Positions 1 through 7,952 are shown, counted from the first letter of the stretch. The stretch is 15,296 bases of DNA from Holophagales bacterium (GCA_031283145.1 JAITCJ010000113.1:1-15296), one strand, 5' to 3'. Numbers and translations are program-made. Notes: generated by a model not told the origin, from the letters alone.

Positions 1-740
1 AGGATTTTATTTTTGCTCATAAATCCGCCGACGTTCCGGCTCTGGTTTCAGCCATGGTCCGCGGGGCGTTTGAGTATCAGGGCCAAAAATGCTCGGCTCT
101 GTCCCGCACGTTCATCCCCGAAAGCATTTGGCCTGATGTCAAGAAACTACTGCTTTCGGAAACCGCTAAACTCAAAACCGGCAATGTGTGCGATTTCCGC
201 AATTTTATGGGCGCCGTCATAGATAAAGCCAGTTTTGATACCATTAAACAGAGCATAGACGAAGCGAAGGCTTCGCCCGACGCGGAGGTGCTGTGCGGCA
301 GCTATGACGATTCCGTAGGTTATTTTGTCTATCCGACAATAATACAGGCTAAGGATAAATCCTACGCAACCATGCGGGAGGAACTGTTCGCCCCGGTTTT
401 AACAGTTTTTGTATATCCCGATGGTGAATTAGATGAAATGTTGCGCTTCTGCGATGAATCAACGCCCTACGCTTTAACAGGGGCCATTTTTGCCGAGGAC
501 AGGCAAGCCATAGTGCACGCGGAATGGATGCTGCGCAGCGCCGCTGGGAATTTTTACATAAACGACAAACCAACTGGCGCGGTGGTTGGACAGCAGCCAT
601 TTGGCGGGGCACGGGCTTCCGGCACAAATGACAAGGCAGGCAGCGCTCTGAACCTGTACCGCTGGATGAGCCTGCGCACAATAAAAGAAAATTTCGCTCC
701 AGCTAAAGAAATTTCGTACCCCTACATGTCGGAGACATAG
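1..740 (+). CDS. pruA: L-glutamate gamma-semialdehyde (1-pyrroline-5-carboxylate) dehydrogenase, C-terminal part
   Basis: The gene is cut by the window edge. It is open from base 3 in the frame that ends at 740, so the ATG at 54 is internal. This NAD-dependent aldehyde dehydrogenase oxidises glutamate semialdehyde (P5C) to glutamate, the second step of proline breakdown, in the cytoplasm. Visible motifs are FEYQGQKCSA, whose Cys (codon at 90-92) is the catalytic nucleophile, EELFAPVLTVFVY, and near the C-terminus GQQPFGGARASGTNDKAG. About 245 residues are present, and the family is about 540 residues long. The sequence resembles the stand-alone P5CDH of Bacteroidetes and eukaryotes more than the PutA fusion. 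A hairpin with a T-run follows 20 bp after the stop, so this is the last gene of its transcript. Family assignment is secure; the exact symbol is conventional. Confidence 0.93.
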   Translation, partial: DFIFAHKSADVPALVSAMVRGAFEYQGQKCSALSRTFIPESIWPDVKKLLLSETAKLKTGNVCDFRNFMGAVIDKASFDTIKQSIDEAKASPDAEVLCGSYDDSVGYFVYPTIIQAKDKSYATMREELFAPVLTVFVYPDGELDEMLRFCDESTPYALTGAIFAEDRQAIVHAEWMLRSAAGNFYINDKPTGAVVGQQPFGGARASGTNDKAGSALNLYRWMSLRTIKENFAPAKEISYPYMSET

Positions 741-759
741 ATAATAATAGCCAACAAAT

Positions 760-796
760 CTGAAAAACAGGCTGCGCTCAGCTTTTCAGGGTTTTT
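760..796 (+). terminator. Rho-independent terminator of the P5C dehydrogenase gene
   Basis: CTGAAAA (760-766) pairs with TTTTCAG (783-789), with an inner GCTG/CAGC stem (771-774 and 779-782), and GGTTTTT follows. A second, alternative hairpin, CTTTTCAGG/CCTGAAAAG (782-790 and 800-808), overlaps it. The left arm and its upstream bases (751-770) match in 19 of 20 positions the left arm of the perfect terminator at 13104-13151. Confidence 0.7.
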
Positions 797-868
797 GAGC
801 CTGAAAAGAGATTAGATTAGGACGCTCAGGCAGAATGACAGCACGTTGATGGCTATCCGGTGGGATTT

Positions 869-904
869 TATAGCAGTTCAACTTTTCATAGTCGGACTGC
901 TATA
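869..904. repeat. Short palindromic repeat, TATAGCAGT family, copy 1
   Basis: TATAGCAGT (869-877) and ACTGCTATA (896-904) form a perfect 9-bp inverted repeat, extendable to 14 bp with two mismatches. The left arm and the start of the loop, ATAGCAGTTCAACTTTT, are identical to those of the copy at 13995-14028. It abuts the truncated IS630 transposase remnant. It may be a minimal mobile palindrome made of two facing IS ends, or a terminator-like repeat. Confidence 0.65.
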
Positions 905-906
905 AG

Positions 907-1233
907 GCAATATTTCTTTTAGTTTTTGGTTCAGTCAGCCCCTGTGTCGGCAGGCACGACAGCCTTGTGATGCCGTGCATAGACATCAGAGCAATGTCCT
1001 ATTTTCGGCATAATAATTGTAGAAGATATTCAAAAGAACTCATTTATTGTTCATTAACGAGGCTTGGCGGCACACGGCAAATAGATCTGAAAACTTAGGC
1101 AAACATTGAATATTACTTCCTTTTGCTATATCTGTCAGAGTTGAACGCTCGGGAACAGGCCTGGGATGAAATAAGGGAAAAATTTTTTGAAAATAATTTT
1201 TTCTTGTGGAAAAAAATCGTGTATGTGAAATAA
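907..1233 (+). pseudogene. Decayed IS630-type (DDE) transposase remnant, C-terminal half
   Basis: No long ORF exists here, but three reading-frame pieces line up in order with the transposase at 11336-12434. They are VFGSVSPCVGRHDSLVMP (frame from 922), then HLLFINEAWRHTA (a different frame, around 1040-1080), then YLSELNAREQAWDEIREKFF (back in the first frame, about 1126-1185), which runs to a stop at 1231-1233. The matching pieces in the other copy are VFSAVSPVGGCHDSLVLP, YILVFMYQAAWHKA and YSPELNPQEQVWDELREKSL. At least two frameshifts are present, and the second catalytic Asp is Asn (INEAW). The N-terminal half is missing and the palindrome at 869-904 lies at the break. A weak continuation, LLDECVAKG, can be read up to about 1275. 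Confidence 0.8.
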
Positions 1234-1278
1234 TTCACAATTTGAAGTTACTGGATGAATGTGTAGCAAAGGGTTAAC

Positions 1279-1725
1279 ATGATGGAAGGCAATCCATATC
1301 ATACAATCGGCCCATTGACTGGCTATTGGTGGACTTTGTATGATCTGTCGTATAACGATATCTCTTTTGCATGCTCACATCTTCTTATCGAAGAACGTAT
1401 TAGCTCCGTAAAGGACGTGGGGGGGGTTGAGGCGTATTACAGTAAAGAAGCCTGGACGGCGTACGATGGCTGTACTGAACAAAAGGCCGCCGTCTGCGCC
1501 GTGTTTGATGCGTATCACGGCAGCTTTTCCGCTGTCAACGTGTGGTTGCGCGCAATGTCCAGAATTATTGAAAGTGCCTTAATAGGTGGCGATAAAAAGA
1601 TTGTTCGGTTTCTTGGGAGCAATTCTCAACGTAAGATATGGAACGCTATCGGCGGCGGCATTCGTCGGCTGTTCGGAATTCTGCGCGTCAAATCAGTTAG
1701 TACCATGATTTTTTCAGCTAGTTAG
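1279..1725 (+). CDS. Hypothetical protein, 148 aa, with an internal G8 tract
   Basis: I do not recognise this protein. It starts at ATG 1279 (a second ATG follows at once) with AAAGGG 6 bp upstream, and reads through to TAG, ending 28 bp before the NuoE-like gene. It is mildly hydrophobic and rich in aromatic residues (GYWWTLYDLSY), with a basic C-terminal stretch (IRRLFGILRVKS). No signal peptide is evident. Eight consecutive G residues (1419-1426) lie inside it, so one slipped base would truncate it. Its first 20 codons lie where the end of the old IS630 copy would be expected, and PLTGYWW faintly recalls the end of such transposases, so the true start could be further in. It could be a decayed gene. 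Confidence 0.4.
   Translation: MMEGNPYHTIGPLTGYWWTLYDLSYNDISFACSHLLIEERISSVKDVGGVEAYYSKEAWTAYDGCTEQKAAVCAVFDAYHGSFSAVNVWLRAMSRIIESALIGGDKKIVRFLGSNSQRKIWNAIGGGIRRLFGILRVKSVSTMIFSAS
1419..1426 (+). repeat. Poly-G tract, G8, inside the hypothetical ORF
   Basis: Eight uninterrupted G residues encode part of the DVGG segment. The frame is open with eight G. This is the same length as the tract at 8189-8196, where the frame is broken. Confidence 0.9.
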
Positions 1726-1737
1726 ATAACCATATTT

Positions 1738-1743
1738 GAGGGA
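1738..1743 (+). promoter_or_regulatory. Ribosome binding site that sets the NuoE-like start
   Basis: GAGGGA lies 10 bp before ATG 1754. It overlaps the in-frame TTG at 1736, which would otherwise be the first possible start, so the ATG at 1754 is preferred. Confidence 0.7.
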
Positions 1744-1753
1744 TGGACAAACC

Positions 1754-2254
1754 ATGATTCAAGAAAGTTGCCGACCAGAAGCGGGGGCGTTTGAAAAAAT
1801 GTTGTGGCAGTATCGCGGCGAGCCTGGAATGCTCATTCCCATGCTACAGGCCTCGCAGGAAAGCTACGGCTATGTGCCACCGGACGCCATTGAACGGATA
1901 TCTTACGTTATGGGGATTCCCGAAGCGGAGATATACGGCGTCATTACCTTTTATAAGCAGTTCCGCCTGAAGCCGCTGGGCAGGCACATCGTCCGGCTCT
2001 GTAAAGGGACGGCATGCCATGTCGTTGGCGCAGAAACAATTGGGCAGGTCATTTCCGATGAACTAAACGTCGCGCCTGACGAAACGACCGAAGACGGCAT
2101 TTTTACTTACATGGTTGTAGCCTGTCTCGGCTGTTGTAGCCTCGCGCCTGCTATGATGATCGACAACCAGACTTATGGACGTCTGACGCCGCAGACGACC
2201 CGCAAACTGCTTCGCCAGTATCGGCGCAATGCGGCGGCTGAGAGCGCGTCATAA
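1754..2254 (+). CDS. NuoE-like thioredoxin-fold [2Fe-2S] subunit of an NAD(P)H-linked complex
   Basis: This 166-residue protein is close to the family's usual 150-175. Its C-terminal thioredoxin-like fold carries the four cluster ligands in the pattern CKGTAC (C83 and C88) and CLGCC (C124 and C128). The N-terminal helical part contains PMLQASQESYGYVP and EIYGVITFYKQF, both typical of NuoE/HydC. In complex I, HydABC and related enzymes this subunit docks on the FMN subunit and carries the N1a-type cluster. It is the first gene of a tight operon with the NuoF-like gene (60 bp downstream) and the GltD/NuoG fusion. No other nuo genes are present, so it belongs to a soluble NuoEF-type enzyme rather than respiratory complex I. 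Confidence 0.93.
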   Translation: MIQESCRPEAGAFEKMLWQYRGEPGMLIPMLQASQESYGYVPPDAIERISYVMGIPEAEIYGVITFYKQFRLKPLGRHIVRLCKGTACHVVGAETIGQVISDELNVAPDETTEDGIFTYMVVACLGCCSLAPAMMIDNQTYGRLTPQTTRKLLRQYRRNAAAESAS

Positions 2255-2257
2255 ATG

Positions 2258-2284
2258 TAGGGACGGCTCTTAGCGGCCGCCCTA
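2258..2284 (+). other. Intercistronic hairpin between the NuoE-like and NuoF-like genes
   Basis: TAGGGACGGC (2258-2267) pairs with GCCGCCCTA (2276-2284) with one bulged A and an 8-nt loop. No T-run follows, so it is more likely an mRNA-processing or stabilising structure than a terminator. It lies 20 bp before the SD sequence CGGAGG of the next gene. Confidence 0.45.
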
Positions 2285-2314
2285 AACAACGATTGGCAGG
2301 AAATCGGAGGTTTT

Positions 2315-4072
2315 ATGCGGGAAGTGTTGGTAGGGTTGGGTTCGTGCGGGCTGGCAGCCGGCGGCCTCAAGGTATATGAACGATTTGAGGAACTTCTCGG
2401 TTCCGGCGAAAGCTGCGTTTCGGCGGCCGTCCTGAAAAAAACCGGCTGTATCGGCATGTGCCACGCAGAAGTGCTGGTTGAAGTCAGGGACGATGCACAC
2501 GGCAGTGTTTTTTACGGAAATGTTTCGCCCGAAAAAGCGGCTGCCATTTTTGAGAGCCATATAAAAAACGGCCGGATCGCAGATGAATTCAAATTTGACG
2601 CAGTCGCGGCCACGACGAAACAAAAGCGTATCGCCTTACGCAACAGCGGTGTTATCAACCCGGACAACATTGATGAGTACATCGCCCGTCAGGGGTACAA
2701 GGCGCTCGAAAAAGTGCTGACTGAGTTGACCCCAGCGGAAGTCATAACGACCGTATCAGAGTCGGGATTACGCGGACGCGGCGGCGCGGGTTTCCCGACG
2801 GGCACGAAGTGGAAATTCGCCGCAGCGAGCAAAGGCGATCATAAATATATCATCTGCAACGCCGACGAAGGCGACCCAGGCGCGTTTATGGATCGGAGTC
2901 TGCTTGAAAGCGATCCGCATTCGCTCTTGGAGGGAATGGCCATCGCCGCCTACGCGATCTGCGCGGATACGGGTTACATTTACGTTCGCGCGGAGTACCC
3001 GGAAGCGATCAAACATCTTAAACATGCGATCTCCCAAGCGACAAAGCGAGGATTCCTCGGGGACAATATTTTTGGCAAAGGTTTTAAATTTAATATCCGG
3101 CTGAAAGAAGGCGCGGGTGCGTTTGTGTGCGGCGAAGAAACGGCGTTGATAGCCTCCATCGAAGGTAAACGCGGGATGCCTAGGGTACGTCCGCCTTTCC
3201 CGGTCGAATCGGGACTCTGGGGATATCCAACGTCAATTAACAACGTGGAGACATTCGCAAACGTCGCCTGGATTATTCTGAACGGGCCGTCGGCATTCAA
3301 CTCGCTTGGGACCGAAGGCTCAAAAGGAACCAAAGTATTCGCCCTCGCCGGCAAAATCAAAAACGGCGGCCTTGTGGAAGTCCCGATGGGAATGACGCTC
3401 AATGAGGTCATTTACGACATCGGCGGCGGCACGACGCTGGGCGGGCCTTTCAAAGCCGTGCAAATGGGCGGTCCATCCGGCGGATGCATTCCAGCGAACC
3501 TCGGCAGCACACCGGTGGATTACGAACAGATCACGGCGACCGGCGCAATCATGGGTTCCGGAGGTATGGTCGTCATGGGCGAAACCACCTGTATGGTGGA
3601 CGTCGCCCGATTTTTCCTCTCTTTTACTCAGAACGAATCATGCGGCAAATGTACTTTCTGCCGAATCGGCACCAAGCGGATGCTGGAAATTCTTGAGCGT
3701 ATCTGCGTCGGCAATGGAAAAGAGGAAGACATTCCGCTTCTCCGTGAACTAGGCGAGCAGATCAAGTCCAGTTCCCTGTGTGGACTGGGGCAAAGCGCGC
3801 CTAATCCCGTGCTAACAACTCTTCGGTATTTTCTGGACGAATACACGGCGCACATCAAGGATAAAAAATGTCCCGCAAAGTCCTGTCTCGCGCTGGTTGA
3901 TTTTGCCATTGACGCTGAAAAGTGCATAGGTTGTGGGCTGTGCATCCCGTCCTGCGCCGTCGGCGCAATTACGGGTGAAAAGAAAAAGCTTCATACGATA
4001 GATGTTGCAATGTGCGTGCGTTGCGGCAAATGTATGACTGTCTGTACTGTCAACGCAATCTTAAAAAGATAA
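2315..4072 (+). CDS. NuoF/HydB-like FMN, NADH-binding iron-sulfur subunit
   Basis: This 585-residue protein has the domain order of bifurcating NuoF homologues. Residues 1-90 are a thioredoxin-like [2Fe-2S] domain (C11, C34, C45 and C49 visible). Residues 150-300 are the FMN/NADH domain, with GLRGRGGAGFPTGTKW at about 151-166 and CNADEGDPG at 181-189. An SLBB domain follows. A [4Fe-4S] site is formed by ESCGKCTFC (C443, C446, C449) and C489. The C-terminal 2x[4Fe-4S] ferredoxin has C537/540/543/547 and C567/570/573/577. The extra N- and C-terminal FeS domains separate it from complex I NuoF and match HydB/BfuB/StnB-type proteins, where the FMN site exchanges electrons with NAD(H). The SD is CGGAGG at 2305-2310. 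The next gene starts 18 bp after the stop. Confidence 0.95.
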   Translation: MREVLVGLGSCGLAAGGLKVYERFEELLGSGESCVSAAVLKKTGCIGMCHAEVLVEVRDDAHGSVFYGNVSPEKAAAIFESHIKNGRIADEFKFDAVAATTKQKRIALRNSGVINPDNIDEYIARQGYKALEKVLTELTPAEVITTVSESGLRGRGGAGFPTGTKWKFAAASKGDHKYIICNADEGDPGAFMDRSLLESDPHSLLEGMAIAAYAICADTGYIYVRAEYPEAIKHLKHAISQATKRGFLGDNIFGKGFKFNIRLKEGAGAFVCGEETALIASIEGKRGMPRVRPPFPVESGLWGYPTSINNVETFANVAWIILNGPSAFNSLGTEGSKGTKVFALAGKIKNGGLVEVPMGMTLNEVIYDIGGGTTLGGPFKAVQMGGPSGGCIPANLGSTPVDYEQITATGAIMGSGGMVVMGETTCMVDVARFFLSFTQNESCGKCTFCRIGTKRMLEILERICVGNGKEEDIPLLRELGEQIKSSSLCGLGQSAPNPVLTTLRYFLDEYTAHIKDKKCPAKSCLALVDFAIDAEKCIGCGLCIPSCAVGAITGEKKKLHTIDVAMCVRCGKCMTVCTVNAILKR

Positions 4073-4090
4073 CGGTGTAAAGGAAAGCAG

Positions 4091-7000
4091 ATGGCTACGG
4101 AAATGAAACAGACTTCTCAAATCGAATTGACGGTCAACGGCCAAAAAGTAACTGCGGCCGCCGGACAGACCATTCTTGATGTGGTACGCGAACAAAAGCT
4201 CGACGACATTCCGACTTTGTGCCACGACCCTCGGCTTGAACCTTACGGTTCTTGTTTCCTGTGTGTCGTTGAAGTTAAAGGCTGGTCCAGACTTATTCCC
4301 GCCTGCGTTACGCGCGTCACTCAGGGTATGGAAGTCACGACGCGAAACCCCCGCATTGTCAGCTCACGCAAGACCGCCCTGGAATTGCTCCTGACCGATC
4401 ATTACGCAGACTGCCTTTGCCCTGGAAAGAACGCCTGTCCGGCAGGCGTAGATGTCCAGGGCTACATGAGTCTAGCTTCGATGGGCCATTACAGGGAAGC
4501 GCTCGACCTTATCCGTGAAAGCAATCCACTCCCCATGACATGCGGGCGCGTCTGCGTGCGAAAGTGTGAGGTCAAGTGCCTGCGGCAGCATGTAGATGAG
4601 GGCGTCGGCGTCAACTTTATTAAACGCTATACCGCTGAAATTATTGGCCCTGTTTTGAAAAAACCCGACGTTAAAGCTTCCGGACGGCGCGTGGCGATTG
4701 TCGGCGGCGGCCCGAGTGGGCTGACCTGCGCTTATTACCTTACAATGAAAGGACACGAGGTTACGATCTTTGAATCGCTGCCGAAATTAGGCGGGATGCT
4801 CCGCTACGGCATTCCAGAATACCGGCTTCCCCGTAAGGAACTCGACGACGAGATACAGGGGATTCTTGATTTGGGCGTCAAGGTAGAAATCGGTAAAACG
4901 CTTGGGAAAGATTTTACGATAGACAGTCTGCGCTCGAAAAACGGCTTTAACGCGGTATTTGTCGCGCTTGGCGCGCCGCTCGGCAAAAAGATGGGCATCG
5001 AAAACGAAGACTCCATAGAGGGAGTTAGCCCGGCGCTTGATTTTCTGCGTGACTGTGAACTCAAAGGCGTGCCGAAACTTACTGGCAAGGTGGCAGTGGT
5101 CGGCGGAGGCAATTCCGCGATCGACGCCGCGCGCAGCTCTATCCGCTGCGGCGCTGAAGAAGTCATGATTCTCTATCGCCGCACCAGGAAAGAGATGCCG
5201 GCGCATCATGAAGAAGTGGACGCCGCCGAAAAAGAAGGCGTCAAACTTGAAATACTCGCCGCGCCGCTGGAACTCCTGGCGGAAAACGGCAAACTTACGG
5301 CCATACGATGCCAGCGTATGAAACTGGGCGAACCTGACGCGAGCGGACGACGCAAACCCGTGCCTATTCCGGGCGCGATTGTTGATTTTCCATGTTCTTA
5401 CGTTTTTGCCGCCATAGGGCAGGACACCGATCTTGGTGCGCTTGACAAGGAGCCTGAAAACGGCAAATTGGCCGTCAGCCGCTGGGCCACTATAAATGCC
5501 GACAACGCAACGATGGAGACCAGTGTCAAAGGCGTTTTTGCCGGAGGCGACGTGGTACTCGGCCCCGCCACCGTTATAGAGGCAATCGCCCAGGGAAAGA
5601 CAGCCGCGTTAGCGATTGATCAATATCTGATCGACGGGAAAGCGGTTGGAGACGCTCCCGAATTTCATAGCAGACGCGAATTTTTTGGCGCGTTTCCCGA
5701 GGGAACTTTCAGTGAAGTCTGCCGCCAGGCTCGAAATATCATGCCGGAACGCGAAGCATCTGAGCGGGTTCGCGATTTCGTCCAGGTGGAATTGGGTCTT
5801 GACAGATCGCAAATGAATAATGAGGCCGACCGCTGCATGGAATGCGGATGCAAATCCGTATTTAAGTGCGATCTGAAACGTTACGCCGGTGAATACGGCG
5901 TCGATCTCACGCGCCTGGTCGGTGAAGTCCGACGCCATAAGGCCGATCTAAGTCATCCGCTGATTTCGCTTGATCCCAATAAATGCGTTCTTTGCGGCCG
6001 ATGCGTCCGCACCTGCTCGCAAGTGGTAGGGCTCGGCGTAATTAGTTTTATGCGCCGTGGATTCAGCACTGTGGTAAGTCCGGCTCTGGGCAAATCACTG
6101 ATCCAAAGCGATTGTATCGCCTGCGGCTCTTGTGTTGAAAACTGTCCCACCGGCGCGCTTGAAGCCAAGCTGCCTTACGGCAAACAGGGGCCGTGGAAGA
6201 CGGAAAACAAACCTTCGGTCTGCGCATTCTGTTCCGTTGGGTGCGACCTAAATCTGAATGTTGCGGCGGACGGACTGCTTTGGGCAACTTCTGCCGAAAG
6301 AGCGCCGCTTGAGCGTGGCGGACTCTGCATGAAAGGCCGCTTTGGTACCGGACTCCTGCAGGTGAAACGTCTGCAATTCCCTATGGTGAGAAAGTCTGGA
6401 ACGCTCATTGAAACCTCCTGGAAGGCAGCGTTTGATGCCGCCGCCAAAGTACTGCGGAATGCCATGGAAGAGCACGGTGCCGACGCGGTCGGCGTTTTGG
6501 CAGCACCTCGTATGACGCTTGAGGAAGCGTGGCTGACGCGGCTGGTTGCCGGAGCGATAGGAACAAAGGAAATCGGTTGTTTTGGGCAGGCTTGGCGCGG
6601 CGGTCCACGGAGTGACCTAGACCAGATTTTAGGCGGCACGTTTTCTACCTGCGCGTTTGAAGATATTGCCGGTGCCGATCTCATCTTGCTGGCCAGCGCC
6701 GATCCGGAAACGACGCATCCGGCGCTCGGCATGGCGATACGCCGCGCCCTCAAACGCGGCGCGGAACTGGCGGTTGTAAATTCGTTGCCGATAAGTATTC
6801 TGCGGCCTGAAGACCTCTGGCTTGACGCCCGCAGGGGTACCGCCGGAATGATCTACGCAACGGCAATAGCGCGGGTGTTGAAAAACGGCAATGGCAATCA
6901 GCCGATTGACGCCGCCGATCTCGCCGCGTCTGTCAAGCTTTTGACCGAGATTGGGACGGCGTCCGTTTCCGGCGTTAACGCGGCGAAGATTGTGGCTCTT

Positions 7001-7720
7001 GCGGATAAAATTTCAGCAGCGAATAAAGTCGTTGCCATTTATGACCTTGACGATACGCTGGAACGCTCTGCGGATGATCTCGCGGGGCTGGCCCAACTGC
7101 TTGCCGTTACCGGGCATCTCGGCAAACAAGGAGAGGGCATACTGCTTTTGCGGACGGATTGCAATGGCGTTGGTGCGCGTCTTACAGGCATTGATACACT
7201 TACGGATACGGAAAAACTCCGTGCGGCGCTGGTGATGTTTGAAAATCCATTCAGAGGTGGGCGTGTACCCGATAAACTGGCGAACCTGACATCGCTGGTT
7301 GTTGTCGATCATTTCCTTACAGAAACGGCGGAAAAAGCGGAAGTTATTTTGCCCGCCGCGACGATGGCCGAATCCACGGGAACAGTCGTAAGCTTTGACA
7401 ACCGGACGGTTGGAATTGACGCCGCCGTGCGTCCCGTCTGCGGTTTATCCAACCTGGAAATCCTGGCGGAACTTGCCGCAGCTTTGGGACTGACCGGCCT
7501 TTCATATTCACCGGATGACGCACGCAGAGATTTGGCCGCGTCGCTGGGTATAAACGCTGTTGATATTGAAAAGGCGCGCGCCGAAAAAGCGTGCTGGCCG
7601 GGCAAAGCCGCCACGGTCAGAACACTGATTCCGCTAAAGACAGTTACGACCGTTCCGAAGGTTGATCTTCTTTCCTACGCCTCAATGGATGGCTTTGTAA
7701 AGGAAAAATTAAACATGTGA
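4091..7720 (+). CDS. 1209-aa fusion: NuoG N-domain, GltD/NfnB module, ferredoxins, inactive formate-dehydrogenase-like domain
   Basis: The domains run as follows. Residues 1-80 hold a NuoG-type [2Fe-2S] site (C44, C55, C58, C72). About 100-118 is a His/Cys cluster site (H104, C108, C110, C116). Residues 151-163 are the GltD-type CxxxCxxxCxxxC. FAD binds at VAIVGGGPSGL (201-211), NAD(P)H at VAVVGGGNSAIDAAR (334-348) with YRRTRKEMPA (362-371), and GGDVVLGPATVIEAIAQGK (485-503) completes the flavin site. C582/585/587/593 form a further cluster motif. A ferredoxin pair follows (C632/635/638/642 and C675/678/681/685). CAFCSVGC plus C746 is the N-terminal cluster motif of molybdopterin enzymes. The remaining roughly 460 residues resemble FdhA/NuoG, but the position of the catalytic Sec/Cys-His reads Trp835-Arg836, and no C-terminal dinucleotide-binding domain is evident. 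With the two upstream genes it probably forms a soluble transhydrogenase or bifurcating complex (BfuABC/Stn-like) linking NAD(H), NADP(H) and ferredoxin. The exact reaction is inferred. AAAGGAAAG precedes the start. Confidence 0.9.
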   Translation: MATEMKQTSQIELTVNGQKVTAAAGQTILDVVREQKLDDIPTLCHDPRLEPYGSCFLCVVEVKGWSRLIPACVTRVTQGMEVTTRNPRIVSSRKTALELLLTDHYADCLCPGKNACPAGVDVQGYMSLASMGHYREALDLIRESNPLPMTCGRVCVRKCEVKCLRQHVDEGVGVNFIKRYTAEIIGPVLKKPDVKASGRRVAIVGGGPSGLTCAYYLTMKGHEVTIFESLPKLGGMLRYGIPEYRLPRKELDDEIQGILDLGVKVEIGKTLGKDFTIDSLRSKNGFNAVFVALGAPLGKKMGIENEDSIEGVSPALDFLRDCELKGVPKLTGKVAVVGGGNSAIDAARSSIRCGAEEVMILYRRTRKEMPAHHEEVDAAEKEGVKLEILAAPLELLAENGKLTAIRCQRMKLGEPDASGRRKPVPIPGAIVDFPCSYVFAAIGQDTDLGALDKEPENGKLAVSRWATINADNATMETSVKGVFAGGDVVLGPATVIEAIAQGKTAALAIDQYLIDGKAVGDAPEFHSRREFFGAFPEGTFSEVCRQARNIMPEREASERVRDFVQVELGLDRSQMNNEADRCMECGCKSVFKCDLKRYAGEYGVDLTRLVGEVRRHKADLSHPLISLDPNKCVLCGRCVRTCSQVVGLGVISFMRRGFSTVVSPALGKSLIQSDCIACGSCVENCPTGALEAKLPYGKQGPWKTENKPSVCAFCSVGCDLNLNVAADGLLWATSAERAPLERGGLCMKGRFGTGLLQVKRLQFPMVRKSGTLIETSWKAAFDAAAKVLRNAMEEHGADAVGVLAAPRMTLEEAWLTRLVAGAIGTKEIGCFGQAWRGGPRSDLDQILGGTFSTCAFEDIAGADLILLASADPETTHPALGMAIRRALKRGAELAVVNSLPISILRPEDLWLDARRGTAGMIYATAIARVLKNGNGNQPIDAADLAASVKLLTEIGTASVSGVNAAKIVALADKISAANKVVAIYDLDDTLERSADDLAGLAQLLAVTGHLGKQGEGILLLRTDCNGVGARLTGIDTLTDTEKLRAALVMFENPFRGGRVPDKLANLTSLVVVDHFLTETAEKAEVILPAATMAESTGTVVSFDNRTVGIDAAVRPVCGLSNLEILAELAAALGLTGLSYSPDDARRDLAASLGINAVDIEKARAEKACWPGKAATVRTLIPLKTVTTVPKVDLLSYASMDGFVKEKLNM

Positions 7721-7809
7721 GGTATTGCAAAACATCCTTGGAGCACGGATTTTACCATAGGTAATATAACGATTTGCAGTCGGTTAGTGGCTGTAATTTG
7801 ATTGTGTGA

Positions 7810-7910
7810 TACCAGAGTTCCTATTGCCAATGCTACAAATGGTCGTGCGAATGCGGCTGTTTGCGGCATGTTGCGCTACCGCTTTTGCACAGCAGCAATG
7901 TGATTTGGTA
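7810..7910 (-). mobile_element. 101-bp TACCA/TGGTA miniature element, copy 1 (flanked by TGA)
   Basis: The element runs from TACCAGAG to GATTTGGTA and is flanked by TGA on both sides (7807-7809 and 7911-7913). Read on the minus strand, it shares GCGCAACAT at about offset 35 and an end of the form ATTGGCAATAGGAACTCTGGTA-like (compare GTTGGCAATGAGAATTGGTA) with the copy at 10989-11086. Its length matches the other two copies (98 and 99 bp). It has no coding capacity, so it is probably moved in trans by an IS transposase. It sits just upstream of the membrane-protein gene at 7953. Confidence 0.78.
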
Positions 7911-7914
7911 TGAT
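7885..7914 (+). promoter_or_regulatory. Probable sigma70-type promoter at the element/flank junction
   Basis: TTGCAC (7885-7890) is followed by an 18-bp spacer and TATGAT (7909-7914), a near-consensus -35/-10 pair. The -35 lies inside the miniature element. The -10 is made by its terminal TA joined to the flanking TGAT. Transcription would start near 7921, 20 bp before the AAGGAG ribosome binding site at 7941-7946. Confidence 0.55.
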
Positions 7915-7952
7915 ATATTGGAGTGTAAAATTATTTTTACAAGGAGTTTCTC

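Noticed and set aside
6175..6753. 192-residue minus-strand ORF
   Set aside because: It lies wholly inside the 1209-codon fusion gene, whose frame carries many conserved motifs at this point, so it is a shadow.
4091..7720. Functional formate dehydrogenase
   Set aside because: The Sec/Cys-His catalytic position is replaced by Trp-Arg and the C-terminal dinucleotide-binding domain is not evident, so only a structural or NuoG-like role is supported.
1754..7720. Respiratory complex I (nuo) operon
   Set aside because: Only NuoE-, NuoF- and NuoG-like parts are present, there are no membrane subunits, and the extra ferredoxin and GltD domains are not found in complex I.
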